Assembly: GCA_025201345.1 (NCBI GenBank)
Contig: JAIXMG010000030.1
Location: 124,001 to 188,000 of the forward strand
DNA: 64,000 nucleotides
Direction of reading: 5' to 3'
Source of the DNA: Thamnidium elegans
Taxonomy: Eukaryota > Mucoromycota > Mucoromycetes > Mucorales > Mucoraceae
Below are positions 55,746-64,000 of this stretch, piece by piece. Positions within the stretch are counted from its first letter, which is position 1. Every line of letters begins with the position of its first letter. The notes under the pieces are model-generated. The model saw only the letters and a program-made list of their open reading frames with translations. It was not told where the DNA came from and ran no database searches. The translations under genes and the position numbers were made by a program.

Positions 55746-56725
55746 ATGTCTCAACCTGAAAAAACACAAGGTTCTTTTGAAACCGTTTCTGATTTTATTT
55801 TAATAAAATCAACTCAAGATAAAAATATTCAAAAGGCCATTGGAATGTAAGTAATTAAAGAAGAAGAAAAAAAGAAACTCTTCATTGATCCCTTGTCTAC
55901 TCTCTCTATATATATAGATATAAAAATGAAGAAGAAGCGTACGCAGCAGCAATTCTTTTACAAATGCAATCAATAGAAGATAGTTCAGATAACTGGTCAA
56001 AATCCACGCTTATTGAAAAGCAAGAACAAATTATTGAGTTATGTCGATCTGTTAAAGAAGACTTTACAACATATAAAGAACGATTTAATTACATGTCAAC
56101 TCAATGTAACCAATTATTCCAAGGTCTTTATGACTCTTATTATCAAGTATTACCTCTTTTTATGGATAACGCTATACCACCTAATACTTTAAATGAATCT
56201 GTATTTAAAACTAAAGTTCGAAACTTCCTTGATGCATTCTTGACAAAATCAGATATTGAAGAAGATTTAGGAAATAGCGATGATGAAGATGATGAAGAAG
56301 AAGAAGATTTAGAGGAAGATTTGGAAGAAGAGGAAGATGATATTGAAGAGGAAGAAGATGATATTGAAGAAGAAGAGGAAGAAGAAGATGTTGAGGAAGA
56401 AGATGTTGAAGAAGAAGAGGGTGTTGAGGAAGAAGAAGGTGTTGAAGAAGGTGTTGAAGAAGAAGAAGAGGAGGAAGAGGATGAGTGTCCTACTAGTGAT
56501 CCAGTTATGCCAGAATTGGATTCTAGTGAAGATGAATTGGAAGAGAATACATTAAAAAGAAATCCATCTACTTTAGAAGAAGAAGATGATGACGAAGAAG
56601 ATGATGAAGAGAGCGTATTAAAAAGAAAGGCATCGAGTTTAGAAGATGATGATGACGAAGAAGATGAATTAGAGGATGAAGAAGAAACTGCTACTGTTAA
56701 ACGAAGACGTGTGATCGTATCATAA
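55746..56725 (+). CDS. Hypothetical acidic protein, probably nuclear
   Basis: Two exons: 55746-55846 and 55918-56725; 302 aa. The first about 165 residues are helical and globular-looking (ILLQMQSIEDSSDNWSKS, KQEQIIELCRSVKEDF, CNQLFQGLYDSYYQVLPLF). The rest is a long Glu/Asp run (about 178-245) with interrupted acidic repeats and two LKRxxSxLEE/D copies, ending in a basic KRRRVIVS that could be a nuclear signal. I do not recognise the family; an acidic tail after a helical domain is typical of histone chaperones and nucleolar proteins, which is inference. The acidic tract is a GAA/GAT-rich repeat likely to vary in length between strains. Confidence 0.75.
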
Positions 56726-56954
56726 TATGTCATATTTTTTTTATACTAGACTTTTTTTTTTTTTTCCATCATCATCATGCACACAAAAATACACCTATTT
56801 TTTTTTTTTTTTTTTTTTTTTTTTCATCATCATCATCATCACGCATAAATATAAATGTAGGCTCGCAATTTCAAATAATAAAAAGAGGCTCAAAATTGCA
56901 ATTTCTCTTTTTCCCCTCTTTCTTTCTTATTTATTATTTACGTACAAATATAAA

Positions 56955-59223
56955 ATGACAAGCACAATTCGACAACAAAATAATGATCAAAACAAGATAT
57001 TACCACTTCATGAAAAGACTGAACAACCTCCTCCTCCTCCTCCTCCTCATCCTCTTCATCAAGCAGATTTAATTACCCCTCCCATGTCTCCAATTAATAA
57101 TTCTATATCCTCTTCTGGTCCTATCACAGCTAGAAACTCTTTAAAAATTACAGCTGGTCAAACTGGTTTACCTTGGTTAACGCGAGACGCTGAGGGAGAT
57201 ACTTATTCAACTATCAATCAATCGCCTGAGAATATGACTTTTTCAAGCTTAAATAACACTGCACCACCTCCTAAATTTTTAGCTCGCCCAAAGACGACAT
57301 CAATTATTCGTTTTCCAACTCGAAAGAGAACGATGCAAAAGTACATTTATAGTATGAAAGATGGATTAGATCCAGTGAAAGTATTATGTGATCGATTAAC
57401 AAGTTGGCAAATATCAGTTAAATATCTGGTAAAGTAATAAATAATGAAACTACTTTGGATACTATTATTAACGGTCTCTCCCCCCCCCCTTTTTAACTAA
57501 AATAGAATAGTATGTTTCAAAACATTAAAAAAGTTGAGTTTAGTACTGGAAAAGGATATCGAAAGATCGATTCAAAATTTATGATTCCCTCTAAAATTGA
57601 AAACCAATTTAAATCTTCGGGTGGAGTAAAAGATGCCTGGTCTGCTTTCAGACAGTATACACGCGAAAACAGTTTAATTCATCAAGACTTTGTTGATTTT
57701 ATTGAAAATGAAATTATACCTACCTTACATATCATGTTGAAAGATATTCATCAACATATGGACTCTTTAAAAAAAAATAAGGAGTTACGTACTAATACAC
57801 TTTGGGATTGCCGAAAAAAGTCAGATAGCGTTATCACTAGATTGAATTCTATCATTTATGCAACTGTGAATAATCAAGAAAAGGCAAAAAGTCAATATGT
57901 CATTCCTAAAAGTGATCCCTTATTAACAAAATATGGTATATAACATACATTTAAAAAAATGATATATATGTACTAAACAAAATCTTAATTTAGTTGTAAC
58001 CAACACAATTCAAGATTTATATAAACAAGAGAATCGTTTACATAAAGAATATCTTGAAACACAAGATAAATATCGTCAATTTGAACAAGTCAAGATCATT
58101 AACGTGTACACTGAAATGTTTCAAACATTTGAAGATTACCGTATTCGACATCACCTTGAAAATTTAGAAGGCGTTAGTAAAGTAGCTAATATCTTTAACG
58201 CTATTGAAACAGATGGAGAGTGGTTGGATTTCTTACATCATCGTGAAAACGATTTGGTTAAACAAACTGCTGCCTTTAAAGACGAGCAAACTTTTGAATT
58301 TCCTAATATCTCGCATCCTCTTGTACAACCTATTATCATGAGTCCCTTGCAAAGACATCATGGAAAGAAGTGGACAGAAGAATATTACGTATTGAGTCCA
58401 GGTAAAAAAATCTAAAATTACTATATTTTTTTTTTTTCTTATAAAAAAAGCTAAACTCATTATAGTTGGATTGTTACACCGTTTTAAATCTGAAAATGAC
58501 TTGCATCACAACCCTTTAAAACCTGAACTCACCTTGTTTATTCCAGACTGTTCTTTCCTTTTGAATTCCAGTAGGCATCTGATCGAATTACGTGGTAAAA
58601 CATCAAATAGTTTCTTTGGAAGTAAAAAATTATTTGAATTATCATCTGATCAACCTGACGTGCTTCAGCAATGGATCGATATACTGGGTCCTATGGCGGT
58701 TCAAAAAGAAACACCCGTAAATACAATGCGATCTGTGCCACCACATACTACTACAGACACTCATTCTGTGCATTCAAAAGTGCTTGCGACTGAGGACGAT
58801 TATCAACAACAAGAAAGTACTGCAGCAGGTGCCGATGCAGAACAACAACAACAAACAGATATTCCTATGCAGCCAATCGTGGAAGAGACGAAACCATCCA
58901 CACAGATTACGCCAATTACAAATACTGCAAGCCACTTTGATGATGAAGACGATGAAGACGATGACTTTAAAAGACAAACCATCGAATACTCTACTCATTC
59001 TCCTAGTAGTGAATATCCACCTGCTACTACTGCTGCAGATTCAAATAATCCATTTTCTTTAATGTCAGGTAAAACTCATCATGGATCATTTACTAATATT
59101 GAAAATGGTAACGGTGGTGTCACGGATTATAATGCAACAACTATCCAGCCTCCTGGTCCTATTAGGGAAGGAAGCGATTGGTTTTATGATACTGCGACAA
59201 CCACTACCAATGTTGACAGATAA
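56955..59223 (+). CDS. SLM1-like BAR/PH-domain protein (putative TORC2 effector)
   Basis: Four exons: 56955-57428, 57506-57935, 57994-58401 and 58466-59223; 689 aa. After a Pro-rich N-terminus (PPPPPPPHP), a helical BAR-like region spans about 115-400, beginning GLDPVKVLCDRLTSWQISVK, the segment typical of Slm1/Slm2 relatives. A PH domain at about 416-525 follows (KKWTEEYYVLSP|VGLLHRF...FELSSDQPDVLQQWIDIL), split by intron 3. The tail is Thr/Gln/Asp-rich and disordered. Yeast Slm1/2 bind PI(4,5)P2 at eisosomes and carry TORC2 signals to actin and sphingolipid control; the same role here is inferred. The start ATG lies after a poly-T and CAT-repeat rich leader. Confidence 0.83.
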
Positions 59224-59641
59224 TTCATACTCTCAATATGCAAGGCTTTTAATTATAATCTGTTACTTTTTTTTTACTACTAAACAAACCCTAATGATAT
59301 TAATATGTTAAAATAAACTGTCTAAAAAAAAAAAAACTCGATTTAAACTTTGTTACGATAACAGTAATACCGATGGCACTAAAGAGGGGGAATCGTTTTA
59401 CAAAATATGACGTACCTTTTAATGCATATTTTAAAAGTTGCTTTTTGGCAAGTGTTATTATAACGATATCTCTTAGAATATTAAAATACTAATATCTTTA
59501 TAGAATTACCGCCAATTTGATAATAACATTACAATAGTAATGCTTACTTATAGTAATAAAACAAGAACTAATGCTCATCTTTTACATATATTTGACTACA
59601 CGCACTATCTCTCCCAAAAAAACATAAAATAAATTGATGAT
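59224..59641. other. Spacer after the SLM1-like gene
   Basis: No coding frame. A poly-A run near 59324-59335 and AT-rich DNA lead to the 3' end of the minus-strand tRNA gene, where a T-rich pol III terminator would be expected; only short T runs are visible on the transcribed strand. Confidence 0.4.
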
Positions 59642-59715
59642 TGCTCACTAACAGGGTCGAACTGTTGACCTTGGCGTTATTAGCACCACGCTCTAACCAA
59701 CTGAGCTAAGCGAGC
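59642..59715 (-). tRNA. tRNA-Ile (anticodon AAU)
   Basis: The minus strand folds as a complete 74-nt cloverleaf: acceptor GCTCGCT pairs with AGTGAGC (one G-T wobble) plus discriminator A; D arm GCTC...GAGC with AGTTGGTTA loop; anticodon stem TGGTG/CGCCA enclosing CTAATAA, anticodon AAT; five-base variable loop AGGTC; T arm AACAG/CTGTT with TTCGACC loop. A box (TTAGCTCAGTTGG) and B box (GTTCGACCC) promoter elements are intact. No intron, and CCA is not encoded, as usual for eukaryotes. Confidence 0.97.
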
Positions 59716-60038
59716 CGATATTTTTGTTAATCTAAAAATTATTGATAGTTTAATAGACTAAAATCTAACTTGTTCGGACCGTATCAGTCCGGTAAATTCG
59801 ATAAAATCTATAAAGTCCGGACCGGCTAAAATGAATGTTGTTAAAGTGCAACGGTCGAAAGATTTTTGAAATTAATATTTATATATTTTGGAAAGAATAT
59901 TATTGTAGTTTAATGAGGATAATAATAATAAAAATAGCTTACAGTAACCACTAGACTAGAAGTTGATATAAAAAAAATGTTTATTTTATTTATATGGCTT
60001 AAGACGGTCTAGTTTTCTAATTGGTATGGCGGATAAAG
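59716..60038. other. Spacer upstream of the tRNA / 3' of the polygalacturonase
   Basis: No gene is seen. A GGACCG...CAGTCC-like pair near 59776-59793 and 59814-59825 could form a weak hairpin. AT-rich otherwise. Confidence 0.4.
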
Positions 60039-61333
60039 CTATTTTCCTCCAACCCATTTACAGTGGGCCATCTTTTCAGAACCACGAAGGTTGGCACATA
60101 TATTTCCAGGCGTAGTCTTCATCTCTTTAATTTTTACATTTTTAATATTGACATTTTCACAAGGTGTATTCTTGGCACAGTTAATATTAATAATAGGATA
60201 ATCCTTGGAAGAAGAAGTACTATATAATTGTGTTAATCACAAACAAATAAGGCCTTACATTTAAATGATTTTTACGTACCCGGTAATACCGCTAATAAAT
60301 ACATTCTTGAATTTAATGGAAGTACCATCATTTCCGAAACAAGCACTTTGGTGACTATCGTCACAAAAATAATGAGAAGTAATAGAGATAGGCTTAGCAA
60401 CTCTGTTTAATTGAATATTTTGGAAACGGACACCATCCATTTCACCAGGCCTACCAGGACTAGCCTTAAGAGTAAGACCAGCTAAACAGTCATTACAAAC
60501 ACTGTTAATAACCTTAATATTTTTGAAAGTTTGGTATCTTCCATCAGTAGCAAGAGCACCAATAACCTATACATACATATTTGTTAATCTTGGTCCCCCC
60601 CCCTTTTTTTTTTCATTATGTTAAATAAGTTATTTACCGAGAAACCATGACCACCATTACATTTAACGTTAGAGACGGTAATATTAGAAACACCACCGTT
60701 AATAGCAGCACAGTCATCACCGTTATAAATAACAGAATCACGGAAAATCAAATTATCAGACCAAGCACAACCCCAAGCATCAGTATTCATAGCAAAATTC
60801 TTTGACTTGGAAACACTGTTCATAGTAACCTTTTCAACTATAACATTGTTACAACCAATCATAGCCATATGGCCATTAGGAGCATTGAAAATACGGAAGT
60901 TTCTGAATACAGAGTTTTTAGCGGTGATACGGAAGACGATAGGACCTTGGTTGTTCTTGTTATCCCACCATTGTTGGCCCGTACCAACGAAGGTACCTGC
61001 ACCATTGCCTTCAAAGTTGATGTTTTCACCAAACAATTCAAAGAAAGCGCCTTTACCGTTGAATTGAGTATTATAGTTGGGTAGGACAAAGTTACCATAA
61101 AATTGAACATTGACATTCTTCAAGTCTTTAATGGTAATCAAAGATTGAGGATAAAAGCTTTGACCTCGAGGGAACACAACTGTACCACCATTTTTACAGT
61201 CATTGAAGGCTTGAATAATTGTAATGGCATCATCTCTGTTACTTCTTTGGACCGTACAGACCTTACCGGCTTGAACCAAGTTGAAGGAGGCAATAAGAGA
61301 TATGACAACAAAAGAATAGAAAATTTGAACCAT
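60039..61333 (-). CDS. Secreted polygalacturonase-like glycoside hydrolase family 28
   Basis: Three exons: 61333-60638, 60566-60280 and 60219-60039; 387 aa. A signal peptide is clear (MVQIFYSFVVISLIASFNLVQA). The right-handed beta-helix core has the GH28 motifs NTD at 183-185 (NTDAWG), GDD at 205-207 (NGDDCAA) and GHG around H229. The spacing D185-D206/D207 equals that of Aspergillus niger PGII (D180-D201/D202). The fourth motif, normally R-I-K, reads T-L-K here (K266), so the conserved Arg is replaced by Thr. Pectin cleavage is thus probable but substrate or activity may differ; an exo or rhamnogalacturonase-like specificity is possible. Cys-rich C-terminal third, ending CKWVGGK. Strong expression-type codon use. 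Confidence 0.88.
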
Positions 61334-62136
61334 ATTGAGTTTTTGTTGCTGTAATGATTTGAATAATGTTTTTTTTTAAAGGAAAGGAGGAGGGAGAATG
61401 CGAATCCTTTATATATGCTTATTTTTGAAGTATACCATCAAACCAGTAGGACAAAGCAATAAATACAAGCTATCATATTCACAAAAATATCACAGGCACA
61501 AAGCAAAATATCGCCCTACATTTATTAAATTAATAAATTTAAACGAATCGAACCTTGTACATGTCAATTTTTTTTAATTTCGTGTTACCGTTTATATGTA
61601 ACCGCGGATATATGCATAAAATGCTATTGAATGAAAAGAATAAACAATACAAAGATATACGAGATATAAAATGAGTTTATTTAAGGTGTCGAAGATAGAA
61701 ACATGGTACTAGTTCTCCTCTCTTTTAAAGTCTATCCCAAGTCACTAGCTTTGCAATTGTTGCAAAATTCTCATCTAACAAGAAGTAGCACTTGTAGAGC
61801 CAATGACCTCGGTTCGTTTTTAAAACGAAGAAAATAAAATACCACATAGTTTCTTGTAGCTTTCTCGAGTTTCTTACAAAATAAAATATAATATATATTA
61901 CCTTTACTTTAAACGAATGCCATAGGTAGTACAGAAAATATAAAACAGAATAGAGAAAGTGTCTTTTTGTTGTTGGAATAAGTCCAGAATTCTGGTTACA
62001 ACGTCTTAGGCCTAATTGTACAAAAAAGAATAACATACTTCTGTTTTTTTATTTGCATACATTATGCAAGTAAAATACATACTACTATTTTATCCATTAG
62101 ATATTGTTAAAGCTTTTATAATACAAGTTTTTATTA
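61334..62136. other. Polygalacturonase promoter region, no further gene
   Basis: About 800 bp between the PG start and the CCT stop, both on the minus strand. A minus-strand open frame near 61725-62036 (LGLRRCNQNSGL...) has a slight coding look but no motif that I can defend. TATATA lies about 75 bp before the PG ATG on its strand. Confidence 0.4.
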
Positions 62137-63499
62137 TTACAAAATTTCCTCACAAGAATCATATTTCTTGTGTTGATCATCATCATCATCATCTTCTTCT
62201 TCTTCTTCTTCTTCTTCTTCTTCTTCAGATTGAACTCTACTGCTAGCACGACTGCTATCTACGCTATCAGACATTAATCTATTACGATTACGATACTTCC
62301 AAATTTTATCTACAACATCCTCAGCACCAAAGACGCCACTAAAGCCTCTAATGAATTCATGACTTTTATCTTCCCAAAGTAACATTGAATCATTTATAGC
62401 AGTTTTAATTGTTCTTCTTAAATCCTGAATAGACTTTTTTGTTTTAATTTTTCTTTCCTTCAAGAAGGAAATATTGAGTTCTTTAGCAGTAACACCTCTT
62501 TCTAAATTTCTTCTTAAATAAGCATCGTAATCTCGAACAATTCTTGTGATTAAATCTGAGGTGGATATACCATCGGTACGTTCAGTTGGGAAAAATCTAC
62601 CTTGATCTTTAACAAAGGCATATACGTCCCCTGATTCTTTACTTTGATAAGGCTCGGCGTCATGAGCAACATAGTCAATGTTGTGGCTATCAAGGAATTC
62701 TTGATCTACAAACCAAGGTGCATCTTGTACTACTTCATCTACCCATTTACAGTGTCGTACAGCTTCGTATCTTTCAAGATCTGTCATAACGGTTTTACCT
62801 TTACGTTTGTGAGTTTCAATATCACTACAAACTAAACAATATATATCTTATTAAAACTTTCTTTTTTTTTTCTTTCTTTCTTTCTTACCACCAACTAATA
62901 AATATACGTTGGGGAATGCTTTTTTGGCTTGTTCAAGTGCTTTAGCGTGACCAAAATGAAACAAATCATAAATACCTAAAAGGTTGTTTAGTGGTTCGTC
63001 AATAAATAAATAATATGTAATATTCAGTTACCATCACAATAAATACGAACAGGTCTTCCAATTGGAGGCTAAATTGACATTGTTTTTAAATCAGTACAAG
63101 GGTACTCATGAACAAAAAAACAAAAACAAAAAAAACTTACGGGATTAATCTTAAAACCATAGTGTTCTTCAATACCTTCAGGTAAAGCAACGACGTCATA
63201 TTCTTCTTCACTAGTTGATAAAGTGGGACCATTACGACGTTGTCTCTTGGTAGTTGTTGTTATTAAGTCGATGGAAGTAGAAATAGGAAGAGATGTATCT
63301 GTATTATCCTCATCTATTGATGTATATAAGTAAACATGGATAATTGTATTTACAATATACTGAAATTTTTACCAGATGCATCACGAGAAGTAGGTTGGTC
63401 GACAGGGCCATCTATAATAGCTTCTTCTTCTTCTTCTTCTACAACTCTCTTTCTTTTAGATAGTTTACGGCTGTTGGTAGGAATAGCAAAAGAACTCAT
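62137..63499 (-). CDS. PCT1: Choline-phosphate cytidylyltransferase
   Basis: Five exons: 63499-63373, 63313-63141, 63068-63032, 62975-62889 and 62831-62137; 372 aa. It makes CDP-choline from CTP and phosphocholine, the regulated step of the Kennedy pathway. The catalytic domain has [20 protein letters not shown] with HFGH at 119-122, [25 protein letters not shown] and [14 protein letters not shown], all as expected for PCYT1 rather than the ethanolamine enzyme. A C-terminal helical segment ([20 protein letters not shown]) could serve as the membrane-binding region, and the extreme end is acidic (poly-Glu/Asp encoded by a CTT repeat) with Ser-rich stretches. The N-terminus is disordered with a KRKR basic patch, a possible nuclear signal. 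Confidence 0.93.
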
Positions 63500-63639
63500 T
63501 GTTTTTTCTTTTTTAAAAAAAGTGGAAGATAAAAAAAAAAAAGAATCCCCTTGATACTTTAAAAGACAACAATTAAAAAGGGCGTACAAAAAAAAATTAT
63601 TTATTTATTTTCTGCTGGTGTTGAAAGTTTTTTATACGA

Positions 63640-64000
63640 TTATTTCTCTCCTTGCGACATTGGAGGTGATTTTATTTGATCTCTTTTACTTTGCATAATA
63701 GCAATTTCTTTTAAAAATGGGTTATCTTTTGGTAAACTATTTTCTAGATGATTATGCAGTTCACCTATATAATCGATAGCGGCTTGAAGTACACTTAGTT
63801 TATGGATAGGCTGCTGCACTGTGGTAGGAAAATGTGCATTACATGATGGTATCAACCCTTTTAATCGGTCAATTTTATCATTCATTTTTTCTCTTCTTCT
63901 TTTTTCAATTGCACTGTGTGATGATCTACGTGAAATTTCTCTGCGTTCTGCTTTTGTGGGTAATGTAGGTGGTGTAGGTGGTAATTGTGCGTGTGTTTGA
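63640..64000 (-). CDS. bHLH transcription factor, C-terminal part (cut by window end)
   Basis: The frame is open to the window edge on the minus strand and ends at 63640-63642. The basic region is HSAIEKRRREKMNDKI, with His, Glu and Arg at the positions that read an E-box CACGTG; helix 1 continues DRLKGLIPSC, the loop holds PTTVQQPIHK and helix 2 is KLSVLQAAIDYIGELHNHLE. About 35 residues after the domain form a short tail ending SPPMSQGEK. It would act as a dimer in the nucleus. The N-terminal part is outside the window, so total size and closer identity (for example an INO4/USF-like or SREBP-unrelated group) are unknown. Confidence 0.9.
   Translation of the reverse strand, partial: QTHAQLPPTPPTLPTKAERREISRRSSHSAIEKRRREKMNDKIDRLKGLIPSCNAHFPTTVQQPIHKLSVLQAAIDYIGELHNHLENSLPKDNPFLKEIAIMQSKRDQIKSPPMSQGEK

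Noticed and set aside
56143..56733. A 196-aa minus-strand open frame rich in serine
   Set aside because: It is the antisense shadow of the GAA/GAT-rich acidic tract of the plus-strand gene; no start context or motif.
61725..62036. A zinc-ribbon-like transposase relic (LGLRRCNQNSGL) on the minus strand
   Set aside because: Only one Cys is present, no CxxC pair, and no neighbouring transposase motif; too weak to call.

Overview
The window is nuclear DNA of a filamentous fungus, most likely a mucoralean member of the Mucoromycota. The evidence is a strongly AT-rich sequence with many long A/T homopolymers, genes cut by short introns (about 45-97 nt, mostly GTAAGT-like donors, several with a recognisable CTAAC/TACTAAT branch site), intergenic spaces of a few hundred bases, and gene families that I know best from Mucorales. 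No species can be named from the sequence alone. I rebuilt exon structures by hand from splice signals and reading phase; every coding sequence listed as intact closes as an open frame over its proposed exons.

Layout. 1-4.4 kb is gene-poor and holds a decayed GNAT acetyltransferase and a relic of a repeated family (family A). 4.4-16 kb carries inositol-pentakisphosphate 2-kinase (IPK1), a Cps1-like family 2 glycosyltransferase, EIPR1/TSSC1, the CAAX protease STE24 and a group II glutamate/cysteine-sulfinate decarboxylase. 15.8-18.8 kb is a graveyard of a second repeated family (family B) with a diverged direct repeat. 19.3-24 kb has a CDC25-type Ras exchange factor converging on a TCO89-like protein. 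24-27.7 kb is empty apart from simple repeats. 27.7-33.2 kb has a Myb/SANT-like protein, an RraA-like protein, an unknown two-TM protein and the ribosome-biogenesis factor FCF2. 33.2-39.6 kb is an accessory island: three tandem copies of a roughly 345-370 bp repeat, an intact nine-exon family A gene and a Harbinger-like transposon with two tail-to-tail ORFs. 39.6-49.8 kb has an Old Yellow Enzyme, a WW-domain protein, a mitochondrial carrier, an M28B peptidase of the glutamate carboxypeptidase II/transferrin receptor type and a 7-TM receptor with a very long tail. 51.7-64 kb has DNMT2, the inner-nuclear-membrane protein IMA1, an acidic protein, an SLM1-like BAR/PH protein, tRNA-Ile(AAU), a polygalacturonase, choline-phosphate cytidylyltransferase and the C-terminal part of a bHLH factor cut by the window end.

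The genes do not form an operon or an obvious cluster; they are housekeeping and signalling genes, often in tight convergent pairs. Several act at membranes or in nutrient signalling (Ras exchange factor, putative TORC1 and TORC2 partners, a receptor, inositol phosphate kinase, CCT), which I take as coincidence. The most unusual material is the two lineage-restricted families A and B, of which only one member here looks intact and whose residual D...E-x-K-like signatures suggest a PD-(D/E)XK nuclease-like origin (inference). Also notable are the tandem repeat beside the intact family A gene, a GC-AG intron, and a perfect 19-bp inverted repeat inside the IMA1 coding sequence.
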